DNA from: Cryptomeria japonica
Taxonomy: Eukaryota; Streptophyta; Pinopsida; Cupressales; Cupressaceae
Direction of reading: 5' to 3'
DNA length: 64,000 nt
Assembly (NCBI RefSeq): GCF_030272615.1
Contig: NC_081415.1
Coordinates: 365,559,667 to 365,623,666, forward strand
The translations under genes and the position numbers were made by a program. Under the pieces are notes generated by a model. That model worked only from the letters and a program-made list of their open reading frames with translations. It had not been told where the DNA came from and ran no database searches. Positions 46,332 through 58,290 of this stretch are shown piece by piece; the stretch's first letter is position 1; each line of letters opens with the position of its first letter.

Positions 46332-49300
46332 GTATAGTCATGCTGATTGTGTAAGGAAAATATGCATGTAAAATCTGTTTATTATAGCCAAAAAATCTGT
46401 TATTCTTAAGTTACCATAGTGTACAGCATTTAGATTGTATTTTCTACGTCTTTCATATGTTTGTTACTATAGTTCAATTCAACTTAGTCTAAGTTTCATG
46501 TTTTAATTTTCAGTTGCCATAGTTACTGACACCCTGGGCATATCCTCAAGCAAATCACAAGATTTGCTACATTCTTCATGCTTTAGCTTCCAAATGGTCT
46601 TCATTTTCAACTTGAAAACTGTGCTGCCAATTCAATAAAACACCTTTATGCCTTCAGCTTTGCTGAATAATCAAGGCAACTCATATAAAAACCTTAGCCT
46701 CTATTTCTGATAGGAGAAATTGCAAGCATAAATTGCTTCCAAATACCTTCATGCATACACAAATGACCAATTTACAAGCACCATGATTTATCAGCAAATG
46801 TCACTTGCTAATGAATAAAAAAGAAATCATATAAATGATTCTTGACCATCCATGAAGAAATTTTTTTCTTTGCACCCAGACTTAATGGAACAATTAAAGC
46901 GACTCTCCTAAATCAATTTACAACCTCAAAACCCCTTTTTTAATGTGGACATCAGAAACAAGAAGCACCTGAGAGTATCATATTTATAACTATCTCTATG
47001 CATCAGTCAATAGTTGTGAGCCTGGTATAGCTAATCAATGAAATCAAACACCACATTTCAAATAACATTATGAATCGGGGTAAAACTGTAAAAGTTCAAA
47101 ATTTCTAGAAAAACTCACTAACCTATTTATGTTAAATATTTAAAGAAATTCATTTGATTTAGTATTCATTTTTCATACCACTTTCATGTGTTACGTCTGT
47201 GTGCTTTTTCTGCTATGCTTCAATCTTCAATGCCATATGAATTTGTTTACACCTTGCACACTATATTGCTATCATCAACAATCATTCTGTCCATGTTCTA
47301 GGCTGTCGATGTCATTTATGTCTGTGTTCAGGGGTTATTTCATCCTCATCACTACGCATAACATCCATGACCAGTGTTCAGTAATCCACTCTCTGTAACC
47401 ATTCTGAGCTACATTTCCACATCACATGCTACACTCACTGTGTTCACTGTCTATATTACAGGTTTGGCTGCAATCTGACGTTCTTCTGTCAACTCTTTAT
47501 TTCATGTCAGTTACTTATCTCATTTAGCATTTCTGCTGATGAATTTCCTCTGTGAATAAAAGCAGCAATCGTATTTAAGTTGCTTTGGTTTAAGCTTTCA
47601 TAAGCAAAGCAAATCCATCCTTCATGTGTTCAATTGAAATTTGGATTAGCAATATATAATACTGAAATTAATTGGTTGAATCACTCCATCTTGATGACAA
47701 ATACTATGCCATTGTATAAAAGTCCTTTGCCACTGCCAACAAAATATTATGCTTTTCCATCATAAGTTTTGGCAGATTATCAATGGTCTTGTACACCCTA
47801 ATTACAACTATTTAAACCTTCTGCTTAGCCTCATTCACACTTTTTCAGAATAAGTTCTTCAGCAGCCACCCTTATGCATTAGCAGATTGATGCAGCTACT
47901 TGAGATGGAAAATCTGCTATATGGTTAATAACTTGCTGCATTTTATTGGGAAAAACAAATTAATATTTTAAAATATTGTAATGCTAATAATTAATATCAT
48001 ATATTATGAAAACCAAACAACAGTTGTTAGATCAATACAGAAAGGTTCAGAGTTTAGGTAATACCCATATTTTAAAATGCTTATAACACTAACATCATAT
48101 ATTTTTACTCCATTTAGTGTTAGTCTTGAAAATTCTGCTTTCAGGATTTCCTTTGTAGACTGCAAAAATAAACAAATGCATTGTTTCTATAAGTCAATGT
48201 TATAGTAATCCTTGTTGACATGAGGTAGTGATGTAGTGGCTTCTTTAGGTTTGGTTGTTGGTGATTGTGTTAACCAACAACCATAAGTCTTGTCATTCGA
48301 ATAGCAAGTCTTATGTCAGGGTAGGGGTGCTGTGTATCAGGTCCTTCCTGTGCTGAGTAATCCGTATTGAACACCACATATATATAAAGCTTTGACTATT
48401 TCTATATTCTCTATCTCGTGCCATTACTGTGCTTACTGTTGCAATTGATGTTTCTTGGTAGTGTAGAGTTTTATTGCCAAACATCACCCATTGTCGAGCT
48501 AAGTTTGCTAACAATCCATGAAGATAAATCTGTAGGTGGGTGAAGTGAAAGAGATAAATTTAAATGTGGAGACAACCCTAATCTAAGACAGATTACTTTG
48601 GGAATATTTATTGTTTGTTGGGTTCCTTACTAAGCAATATTGGACATTTTATCTTCCTTAATATTTAGTTTTGACATCTCTTGACACTCAGTTTTCTAAA
48701 TATATGTGATTGTAGGCTATTTAGCTTCTTGTTTTAGTTGAGCTTGATGGTTCATCTCTGTTTGTTCTTGTTCATTATTTCCTACATTATATTGTTCTGT
48801 TGGTTTCTCTTATACACTGCTCAATGCTGCTTCCAGTTTAGGGTTGTAATGGGCCTTGAGATGTCAGCTTTTGTAATCGTTTCCCTCACCTTATTAATAA
48901 TGACATTTTTTTCAGAACAAAAAATGTTCCAGGAGTCCTAGATACTAATTATTTAGCAATCAATGCTCAGTACTCTGAAAACATCTTGCTCTTCGATCAT
49001 GATCACCTTGCCATTATACAGCCAATGATCGGCTATAATTGTCTTCATTGAGTGCTGTCACTTTTAATGCAATCCTTTATTAATCATATAACAAACTGCC
49101 ACTTTCATATTATGCATTTACTGTAATCAACTGTTCTCTCATTCAATAAACATAAGCTCTGACTTTGGTAATCTTTTTGTAAATCAATGTTTTATCTGTC
49201 TTTGTCTTGGATAGTTCATAATGATCTTTATTGCTGTTTAATAAATAAAGAGATTAAGACTGCTGTTACTTTGGGTCTGGTCAGAAAATTATGAAGTCTT

Positions 49301-49411
49301 ACGGAGTGAGACAATTTTCTGAGTTTATTAATGATGATGAATGTGATATAGATGTAATCCTGACGGGTCATGACACATAAGAAATAAACTGTGCCCCTCT
49401 AAGGCGCTAGA
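46332..49411. other. SEC62 intron 2 (first part), no gene seen
   Basis: It begins with the donor GTATAG. AT-rich, with no supported frame, no LTR and no element border. I looked for the expected next exon (residues after AHLELF, leading into the first membrane helix) and did not find it. Confidence 0.5.
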
Positions 49412-49463
49412 TTCTATATGGATCTCTTTGACATAGTTTCTATATGGATCTCTTTGACATAGT
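49412..49463. repeat. 26-bp perfect tandem repeat
   Basis: TTCTATATGGATCTCTTTGA plus CATAGT occurs at 49412-49437 and again at 49438-49463 without change. Confidence 0.95.
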
Positions 49464-49499
49464 TCTGGCTTGTCAACTGTTTGTGCCACTAAGATATGG

Positions 49500-49672
49500 A
49501 AGGTCAGATTACAGCACCCCCCTATAAACTACAGTGCGCTGGGTAAACTTTTTTAACGTGACTGGTGACGCTGGTGCAATACGTCCTCCGGCACCACGTG
49601 GGCTGGGGGAGACTAGACCTCGTGACCTCGTGCTTCAACACAAGAAGCTCTCGCCAATCGAGCTAGGCCCCC
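49500..49672 (-). repeat. tRNA-derived SINE-like patch
   Basis: On the minus strand from 49672: GGGGGCCTAGCTCGATTGGC and GAGAGCTTC follow, close to a tRNA A box (TRGCNNARTNGG). About 35 bases on is GAGGTCACGAGGTCTAGTC, like a diverged B box (GGTTCGANTC). The sequence then runs on without a CCA end. This resembles a Pol III-type SINE head more than a real tRNA. It lies just in front of the Gypsy relic and may be part of its LTR. Confidence 0.4.
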
Positions 49673-49810
49673 AGCCCATAAGTAATCTAGAGTTGCTAGC
49701 AGTGTATGTTTTCTATTTGTAAGTCTACATTTTGCAATCATTTTATCTTTGAACTTAACACTTCAAATAGGAATAAGGATTGGAATCATTTAGATCTCAA
49801 GGTCTTCACA

Positions 49811-50339
49811 GCGGTATCAGAGCCATCGTTCTTGCCAGCTTGTGGGAACTTACAGATTCATGGAAAGGAATGAAGAAAATATGCAAGAAGTCATCAGGGA
49901 AAGTAGAGAATTTCAATCCTCTGTGAGGGATAATATGGCAGAGATGGTTTGCTTCCCAAGGGAGATGAATCAACAATGGAATGTTGGTAGATCCAATCAG
50001 CCTTTTGTAGAAGGAAGTAACTCAGCTAATGGCAGGGTTTCAAGCAACCCATCCACAAAGACATCCAAAGCCATATTTTTACAAAGAGAAACGGCAGGCC
50101 CTTTTGAGGAAAAACAACCCATACCACTACAACAAGAGGACGCAATGACATGGTATCATGTTGAATATAACGCCTTAAACCTGGCAATCCAACATGACAT
50201 GTCCTTCATTGAGTATTATGAGATGAAGACAAGAAATGGGCGTCGGAGGAGAAGGTATCAAGAGCAGTCACAAGACATTACTCCAGAGCAAATTGTTGGG
50301 CAGGATCAACAAAGTCCAACATGCAAGATCCTTTGTTAG
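49811..50339 (+). pseudogene. Gypsy-like gag remnant with primer-binding site
   Basis: GCGGTATCAGAGCC at 49811-49824 matches, with one change, the initiator-tRNA-Met primer site (TGGTATCAGAGC) right after an LTR-like end GGTCTTCACA. A frame from 49842 (ATG-like start; clear Met at 49860, MERNEENMQEVIRESREFQS) runs 165 codons to 50339. It is polar with Gln/Glu/Arg runs, like a gag N-terminus, with no zinc knuckle. The upstream LTR border is unclear, and no 3' LTR is seen. Confidence 0.6.
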
Positions 50340-51126
50340 AAGATGTTTTATTGATATCTAATGACTTCATGTGTAAGCAAAAGATTGATGAAGTCAAAAT
50401 GGACAAGACATCACTTATCAGATGCAAAGAGCCCAAGTTGAAGAAGTATACACCAAATCATGCATAATCCTTCGAAATACCAAATGGTGTACCTTTGATC
50501 AATGAATGTGCTTTGGAGAAAAATATTATGGTCAGTCCTAAGTGGGAAATGATAAGACACAAAGCTGAAGGTGTTGAGGATGTCTCAATAAAATTGTGTT
50601 TTGGAGAAAGTGTTTGAGCATTTTGTTTATGGTCTAAGGTATGAACACACTTCAGATTTGCCATTTCCTATGTGACAGTTAATTACTTGTCATCATGATG
50701 TTAGAGAAGGGAATACTCTTCGTAGTATAGGGAATATGTACTACCTGATTCAAATAGAAGATTATGTTTGTATATGGGATCCAGGTGATTTGTAGAGGAT
50801 CATCACCTTAGAGAAGACATTTTTTGGTGGCTATGCTTGGTCTACCTTAGATGGGCATTGCATGGTGTTTCATTTTTCATGGCTCCCGTTGAGTATAGAG
50901 ATATTGAGCATCCTTGTCTGAAATTGCTTGAGGCCAACCAATTTTGGGATGGGAGGATTGTAATGAGCCCAATGTAGGCTGGGTCGGCCAACATCTGCCA
51001 GCTGCTTGCTAGCTGTTTTAAATTAAATAAATAAATAAATATTAAATATATGATAAATAGAATTAATATTAAATGTTTATGTAACAACCACTATACTTAA
51101 GCAAAGAAAAAAAGAAAATAGTAACT
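50340..51126. other. Decayed stretch between Gypsy and Copia relics
   Basis: No firm frame. Bases 50880-50950 read YRDIEHPCLKLLEANQFWDG in one frame without a known match. TGTAATGAGCCCAATG at 50958 looks like an LTR start. An AAATA run lies at 51022-51041. Confidence 0.3.
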
Positions 51127-51131
51127 GAAAT

Positions 51132-51302
51132 TGAAACATAAAAGCTTCAAAGTAATTGCATTATTTATTGAAAGAATTGAATGTACATATATAAGCAATT
51201 ACAAGAACGATGTTTCCTAAGGAAACAATCTAATTAAGCTAATATTACACCTAAAATACATTGTTGACCATTAAATAATAATAGAATAATATTATTCTAA
51301 CA
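51132..51302 (-). repeat. 3' LTR of the Copia element
   Basis: 171 bp, TGAAACATAAAAGC ... TATTATTCTAACA on the plus strand. It lacks a 29-bp block present in the other LTR. Confidence 0.93.
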
Positions 51303-52190
51303 CCCTCCCTTAACGGTCAACCTATCAACTACACCAAGTTGCCCCCTAAATTTGACGAACTTATCCGAGCTTAGAGACTTGGTGAGGATGTCTGCAGTCT
51401 GATCCTCAGTTGGAACATACTGCAAATCTATTGATCCGTCTTCAACTAGATTTTGGATGAAATGATAGTGAAGCTCAACATGCTTGGTGTGTTCATGGAA
51501 GACTGGATTCTTGGCAAGTTTGAGCACCTCTTGATTGTCACAAAAGAGGGGTGGAGGACTTGCTTGAGACACTTGCATGTTCGAAGGCATCCTTCGAAGC
51601 CAAATTGCCTCACAAGCCGCTTTTGCAGTTCCTCGATATTTTGCTTTGGTCGAGGAAAGAGTTATGACTTGCTACTTCTTACTGGTTCAAGTAACGACAC
51701 TTGTTCCCAGATTAAAGACATACCCAGATGTAGATCTTCTGTCATCAACAGAGCCTGCCCAATCTGAGTTTGTGTAACCAATGAGTTTAGGATCTTTGTT
51801 TTTGCCATATAGAATGCCAAAGTCAGAAGTGCCCTAGACATAACGTAGGACATGCTTCGCTGAAGCCCAATGTTTAGCTGTAGGGGTTGTCATGAAGCGA
51901 GAAATGTAGCTCAGAACATAATTGGGATCGAGTCTAGTGGTGGTGAGATAGATGAGATTGCCCACTAGTTGCCTGAATGCAGATTCATTTTCAATAGGAG
52001 AATCAGATTTGGCCAACAACTTCAGGCCCTTTTCCATAGGTGTAGATGTAGGTTTGCAATCCTCCATTCGAAACTTGTCTAGCAAAGCCTTGACATACTT
52101 CAATTGAGAGATGAAGATGTTGTTACTATTCTGCCAAACATCACCACCTAAGCAATAATGCAGAAGCCCTAGGTCGGTCATGTTCATCAA
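51297..52190 (-). pseudogene. Copia RT C-terminal part and RNase H
   Basis: From MTDLGLLHYCLGGDVWQ through KYVKALLDKFRMEDCKPTST and LVGNLIYLTTTRLDPNYVLS this is the RT end. RNase H follows (YTNSDWAGSVDDRRSTSGY, ITLSSTKAKYRGTAKAACEA, PPPLFCDNQEVLKLAKNPVF, ADILTKSL). TAG and TGA stops sit where Gln (before GTSDFGI) and Trp (in VVTWTSKK) are expected. The YVDD box of RT is not present, because it lay in the deleted part. Confidence 0.9.
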
Positions 52191-53110
52191 AAACATCCTG
52201 ACTAAATATGAGACGATTTGTGTCTACATCAATTAACCGGTAATCTTTGTGATTGTCACTATAGCCGTTGAGCATGAGTTTTTGGCTCTTGGAATCCAAC
52301 TTGGTGCACTTGGCATCAGGAATCCAAACAAATGCTATGGAGCCAAAGACTTTCAAGTGACTGATTTTGGGCTTGTGGCTTGACCGGGCCTTTTTCGGAG
52401 TCTTCTTGATGGCCATTGTAGGGGACCGATTAAGGAGATAGACAATAGTGTAGATTGCTTCTGCCCAAAATTTCCTTGGAATATTCTTATGTTCCAACAT
52501 AGACCGAGGCATTTCGGTTTTTGTGTGGTTGCGCTACTCAACGAGACTGTTTTGCTGAGGGGTGTAAGGTGTTGTAAGTTGACGCTTAATGCCATGTTGT
52601 TCACAGAAGTTGGAGAAAGTAGAAGAACAACCCCCCCTTCCCCCCCCCCCCCCCCTTATTTGACCTAAGAGTAATTATGTGTTGATTGAACTCTTTTTCT
52701 ACTTAGGCCTTGAACTTCTGAAACACACTAAACACCTCTGATTTTTGCTGAAGAATATATATTCACATTTTGCGACTAAAATCATCAACAAATAATAAAA
52801 AATACTTGGACCAAGTAACTGAAGTAGTGCTCATTGGCCCACAAATGTCAGCATGAACCAATTACAATACTTTGGAAGCCCGCCAAGAGTCACCATTCGA
52901 AAACGGAGTTCGATGCTGCTTTTTAGCTTGACAAGCTTCACAAACTCCTAGACTTTGGGTCTGAATCTCCGACAATCCAATGACCAAATCCTCTCGAACA
53001 AGTTGAGAGAGATTGTGCACATTTAAGTGCCCATACTCCTGATGCCAGAGGTTACTGATTGAAGAGTGCTTGGCTGCCATAGCATGCTCTTGAGAATCAC
53101 CCAAATCAAT
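52181..53110 (-). pseudogene. Copia integrase, broken
   Basis: A GAG-pre-integrase zinc region (LWHQEYGHLNVHNLSQLVRE, then CEACQAKKQHR) leads into the core: VHADICGPM holds the first Asp and FVDDFSRK follows. At the second catalytic position LRSNKGG has Asn instead of Asp and runs into a G homopolymer (52631-52655) that breaks the frame. The core continues with QQNSLVE (Glu), FWAEAIYTIVYLLNRSP and LKVFGSIAFV. Stops and homopolymer slippage leave it dead. Confidence 0.88.
52631..52655. repeat. Poly-C tract in the Copia integrase
   Basis: Seven C, TT, then sixteen C. On the coding strand this is a G run at the conserved Gly-Gly of the second catalytic motif. Confidence 0.95.
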
Positions 53111-53149
53111 GAGTCTATATAGACCATGATTCTCAAGACCGACAACAAC

Positions 53150-54282
53150 TGTAGATCAAGTCTCCTGGTCAACAATACTACACTTATGCGAAATGAAGAT
53201 CACATTGAGCTGAGGAGAGCGTCTCATAATTTGATTGATTGAGAGAAGGTTGAGTTCCATTCCTAGAACGTAGCAGACATTGAGGAAAATCAAATTCCTC
53301 CCACTAGATTGAATCTGCACATTGCCCTTTCCGACAAAGGTATACTCGTCCTCTCCTCCAAAGATCACAAAATCGGTGAAAGGCTGATATTTTGTGATCC
53401 AGTCATGTCAATGAGTGAAGTGTCGAGAGGCACCTGAATCAATATATCGGGTCTTAGACTTCACATGATCTACAGGTCTTTTAGCCATGAAGGCATAAAA
53501 GGCAGATTCGATCTACTCAGTGTGCTTTGCAACATTTACCTTAGGTTGAGAACCTCCTTGCTTGGATTGAGCAGCCAAGCGTTTACGACATTCCAGCTTC
53601 ATGTGACCGTAATTGTGACAGTAGTTGCATTGAACGTTCTTCAAGCCTTTTGATGATGGAGTAGAGCTCTTCTGTTGAAAAGACTAAGATTTGCCTTTAT
53701 CCTTGTGAAAGGATTTGGTTCCGAAAGCTTGTTTTATGGAGGACGAACTGGCACCATTGCCGGACTGTTGTTTCCACTGATCTTGCTACAAAAGTTTGTT
53801 GCACAACTCTAGAAACTTGAGGTCAACATTAGTTGAAGTAATGTAGAGTGTCTCTACAAAGTGATGACTTCCATGACCTCTTCCTCCATCTTACGACTGA
53901 TTGCTTCCAACTAGTCACGAATGTCCTTGATTCTGGTGAGATGCTCCTAAAGAGATTTCCGTTCATCCATCATGATAGAGAAAAGCAATGTTCTTGAGAA
54001 AGAACGTTCCACTTTTATCGGAAGTCTCATGCAACGCCTTCAGATGCTCCCGAATTTCAGTAGCTGTCTTGCTAGACAAAACCTGTGGGAACTGATCATC
54101 GGTGACTGATAGTTTGATGAGCATGATAAATTGGTTGTTGTAGGATAGGTGGATTTACCCAAAACCATTTGATCAAGGTGGCGATATTCAAGGATTATCA
54201 ATATCCGTTGCTTCCAAGTGTTATAATTCCTGCCATTTAACTTTTGACTGCCTTCCAACATAATGTTGGTCAAGGATGCCAT
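53150..54282 (-). pseudogene. Copia gag and protease
   Basis: gag starts at MASLTNIMLEGSQKLNGRNY (54282), with the usual NTWK motif. The zinc knuckle CNYCHNYGHMKLEC (C-X2-C-X4-H-X4-C) is at about 53629-53588. The protease follows with the active site YIDSGASRHFT (about 53440-53410) and ends at NLIFLNVCYVLGMELNLLSI. Frame changes and stops between 54040 and 53640 break gag. Confidence 0.88.
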
Positions 54283-54859
54283 CTTTCACACTTTTTGAGG
54301 CATGAAAAACGAGGTAAAGTGAAGAGGCAAAATCTAGTTGCACAAACCCAAGGCAAGGATCCCAATGCACATAGAACAGAGGCAGAATGCAGGCACAAAT
54401 CTTAAGGAACAATTTTTTTTGCTTGCACAAATCCCAATACACGAATTTTTGAGGACCTAGAAAATTTTGATGAAAACCCAGAAATTTAATAAAGATCCAG
54501 AAATGTTTTGAAAGAACCTAGAAATTTTTTTTGAAATTTTTGTGCCCTGGCCATAGGAAAATATAGAGGGTCAAATTTAAACATAGGTTGCTGAAAATCG
54601 TTGAAGAACCAGATGATTTTGTAGAAAAATTGTGAGAACAATCTGCAAAGAAAATAACAAAAGCCTAGCCGCAAATAGAGACAAGATAGCCCGCAAGAAG
54701 AAATACAATTTTCTAAAAATTGTGGACAGAAACACAGGGCAGAAAAACAAACAAATCCTGTCATCGAACAAAAGGCCAAGAAAAGCACGACCTAGGAAAA
54801 AGTTCGATTTTACTGAAAAAACTTTTCAAAAATTTCTTCCAAATTTTTTGACAAATTGT

Positions 54860-54877
54860 CTTCCCGCTTTGATACCA
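54860..54877 (-). other. Copia primer-binding site (initiator tRNA-Met type)
   Basis: TGGTATCAAAGCGGGAAG on the minus strand directly follows the 5' LTR end ATTTCA. It matches the complement of the initiator tRNA-Met 3' end with one change from TGGTATCAGAGC. Confidence 0.9.
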
Positions 54878-55077
54878 TGAAATAGAAAAGTTTTGAAGTA
54901 ATTGCATTATTTGTTGAAAGAATTGAATGTACATATATAAGCAATTACAAAAATGATGTTTCCTAATGAAACAATCGTTCACAGAGTGCGAAATTAGAAA
55001 CAATCTAATTAAGCTAATATCACACCTAAAATACATTATTGACCATTGAATAATAATAGAATAATATTATTCTATCA
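54878..55077 (-). repeat. 5' LTR of the Copia element
   Basis: 200 bp, TGAAATAGAAAAG ... TATTATTCTATCA on the plus strand. It has a 29-bp block (CGTTCACAGAGTGCGAAATT and on) between two copies of GAAACAAT that the other LTR lacks. Confidence 0.93.
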
Positions 55078-55082
55078 GAAAT

Positions 55083-55767
55083 AACATCTATAGAAGAATT
55101 TACATTAACATTTATTTTCAGTTGAATGAAACTATTAACCAACTGACCAATCAACTAACTAACTAATAAAATTAAATTACTTTCATCAAAGAAGAGTCTA
55201 GAGATTACTTCGTAACAAGATTTCGACTGATAACATTACTAGTCTCTGCATAACATAGGAGAGGGAGAGCATCATCAAGGGCTTTTCCACCCAACCATAG
55301 ACTTAAAAGTCTCTCGTGCCGCTTCCTTCTGGAAGGGCCCGACCCTTCATGAGGGTAGTAGAGTAAGGATAGATTTGTTACCATTTAGCCATATGAGCTT
55401 GGTGTTTAGAACCTACACAGACTAGCTGGTCACACACCATAGGTACCCCCTAACTACTATGGCCCTTTGGCTAGTGGTGTATCAGGTTCAAGTGAACTGA
55501 CGGTTGCATGCCAACTGTAGCACCACCTTGGCCAAGGATTCTTAATATAAGCACGATAATCTGTTGTCAGTGTTCACCACCCTTACTTGGCTTAATGAAA
55601 AGGAGTGCCACTGACTCTCAAATACACAACATTATGGTTCAACTGACCAAGGAAAAACCGACTGGTTCACCATTCACATTACAACTGACAAACAGTTATT
55701 AATGACCATCTAGGTACTATGAATTATCATTCAGCTTATTGCTGGTTACATAGTTTAACTCAAAGTT
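55083..55767. other. No gene seen
   Basis: Non-coding sequence between two elements, with a repeated CAACTGACCAA/AACTGAC word near 55135 and 55636. No supported frame. Confidence 0.3.
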
Positions 55768-56590
55768 TTAAAACTCGGGCTTGCCATGGACTCGACAAAC
55801 CAAAAAATTGGACTCGACAAACCAAAAAACTGGACTCGGACTCGGACTCGTGAAAGACTTGCGAAAGACTTGGCCAAAAAAAAACCGTAGTTTTACAAAA
55901 AAACATAAAGAAATTAATGCATTTAGAGAACACAAGAGCCATAATTGAAACATTACACGTCATATGATCTCCAAACACTCAATATTTCAAATTTCATTAT
56001 TCATACTCATAGTTTCAAACTTTAAAATGTATAATAGTAGCATAAGCTTATAAATGTTTACACAATTACATATAATGATAGGTCTAGATCTTGGGGGAGA
56101 GAGGAGAGACTGAGATAGAGAGTGGTAGAGAGAGGGGATAGAGGAAGAGTGATAGGGAGATAGATAGGTCTAAAATTAGGGGCAGATAAAGTGAGTGAGA
56201 TAGAGAGGGCTAGAGAATGCTAATAGGAGCCTACTGATTACTGAAATTTGACTAAGTTTGAAAATTTAAAAGATCTTCTAAAACCTAGAATTTGCATTAT
56301 AATTCCTAGAGATCTGAAACCACTCTCAAACATCCTGCCAATATATACATGAAATATAACTTATACTTAAATGTTATATTTCATGTATATATTCTGATGA
56401 AGAGAATGAGACTGCCTTGAAAAAAAAAGATTTAGATAATTTTTTGATGCGCTTTCTGGGTTGCCTGAGTCTAGTCAAAAGACTCGTGAGTCCAAGCGAA
56501 AGACTCGCCAGGACTTGCCTCGTGAGTTCGTGGCGAGTCGACTCGTGGCGCCGCTGGACTTGTGAGTCTGTGGCGAGTCCACGAGTTTTT
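55768..56590. mobile_element. TIR-like element rich in ACTCG words
   Basis: The left end TAAAACTCGGGCTTGCCATG with several GGACTCG words and the right end, as reverse complement TAAAAACTCGTGGACTCGCC, form imperfect inverted repeats. Subterminal GACTCG/CGAGTC repeats crowd both ends (55774-55860 and 56465-56585), like many hAT-type non-autonomous elements. The middle is AT- and GAGA-rich. I found no clean 8-bp target duplication, so the class is uncertain. Confidence 0.55.
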
Positions 56591-58061
56591 ATATTATGTT
56601 TTATCTAAACCTCTGACACAGATCAGACTATGCAGATGGACAGGGTTTATCAAATCATTTAACATGATGTTGAGGGTTCGAAAAGGACAAAAGATATATA
56701 AATATGTTGCTCCTCTGTTTTACTTTCATCACATTAAGGACATAAGACTGACATTTGAATAAGAAATTCATAACATTTATTTAACGTTTTCCCATTTGAG
56801 ATGATTTATCCCTTAAGAATTCAGACATTTCAAGTCTATGTCTAGATACAGTCACAACTACTACCAAAATATCCCACGATTTCTAATCATTAGTTGAGCA
56901 TCAAGGCTCTGATAGTCCGACGACAGTACCATGGAATAGGTACACCGATCAGATCTACCGTTCTTTACATACACAAATTGATCTATAATTCATGTTCATC
57001 AAATTTAAATACATACAAAATCAAGAATAGTTATAATAATTTCTTTCAAGATCCAATTGCTCGCTTTTAAAAACAAAGTTTTGTATCGACACATGCTAAA
57101 CTCAATACAAAGATGAGATAGGCAAATAATCGTGCCTGACAAATGAAGTTTCTAGAAGCTATTGCCTGCCGTAGTACAAACAAAGATCAGTTTAGGATGT
57201 GAAAAGAGCACATTGCAATGCAATCCTACAACATAGGTCGAAGTGCGATCCTGCTAGAGATTAAGCATAATCTCTTCCTTCCCTTCCCAAACATAACAAT
57301 GTGCCACAAAATGAGTTATAGAATGCCGTAGCTCTTCCTCCCCGACCTTTCTAAAAAAATGTGCAGCCCCCACCTAGCCAAGGAATGGCATAAATAATGA
57401 ATACATTGAAGAGACTATCGCTCCAAGAGAAGGAAACACGAGTCAAGAAAATTGAACATGATAGCTCACGCATAAGGTGGTAGTGCTAACGTTACAGAGG
57501 AAGGGAGTTTGCCTTCAACAAATACTTCAAAGATAATAATTGCTTCCGACATGCTTGTCGGTAATTAATTAAAATAGAATCCACATCTGATGGCATTCAC
57601 CCAAGAATAATGATATGCTCCATTAATATATAGATCAGAGTATATACCTATTTATAGATGTGTGTTCCATCTACGTACATGTGTAAATATGTATATAATT
57701 CGTAAGTAAGTATTATTATATAATTCGTAAGTATTATTATGTAATAAGGCACTCAACAGATAGGAGCTCATATATATATACTTATTTACACATATTGCAT
57801 AATTTAATTCATGAATAATTTAATAAAGAAAGAATAATGATTTATAACAAAGATACGTTACCTCTCAAGCAACACTCGAGGTAACAAGGTAAGCATTGAC
57901 CAACAACTGACATAAAGGTCAAGATAGACACTCCTCAACCAAGGTGGCGATCAACGAGGAAACACAACTTATCTCTCGACTTAGGGTTCAATGGGAATTG
58001 ATCTTTTCCAAAGTCTGCAATCCTCTCCTTGATGATACTCTCCCTCCCTATAGAGGGTGTT
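56591..58061. other. No gene seen
   Basis: No supported frame. Bases 57600-57850 are AT-rich with two AATTCGTAAGTA copies at 57698 and 57722. Confidence 0.3.
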
Positions 58062-58290
58062 TGTTCTGACGTTTTCACACATTGCCCCATTGCAAATGGG
58101 TACCCCCACTTTTTTGCTTGGTAGCGTAGTTGTTTTACCTTAGTCGTCTAGTTTGACATTAGTTTATCTAGTTATTAACCTCTTGCTTGTGAGGGTATGC
58201 AATGCCTTGACGTTAGGATGTGATCAAGATAGGCAGTCTAGTAGCAGATAGGTCTCCGTTTGGATTGATGTGGAGTTTTTGGCCTTTATA
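58062..58290 (+). repeat. LTR 5'-end fragment related to the solo LTR
   Basis: TGTTCTGACGTTTTCACACA then TTGCCCCATTG aligns with the first 50-60 bases of the solo LTR at 38768. Similarity fades after about 80 bp. Confidence 0.55.

Larger units (their letters stand above)
51132..55077 (-). mobile_element. Ty1/Copia retrotransposon, internally deleted, 3.95 kb
   Basis: Minus-strand element bordered by GAAAT at 51127-51131 and 55078-55082. Order: 5' LTR (55077-54878), primer-binding site, gag, protease, integrase, RT C-terminus, RNase H, purine tract (AAGGGAGGG before 51302), 3' LTR (51302-51132). Copia order (integrase before RT) is clear. The RT core is missing: the frame jumps from the integrase end (FSQDVFDE) to the RT end (MTDLGLLHYCLG) at about 52180. 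LTRs of about 200 bp are short. Confidence 0.95.
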
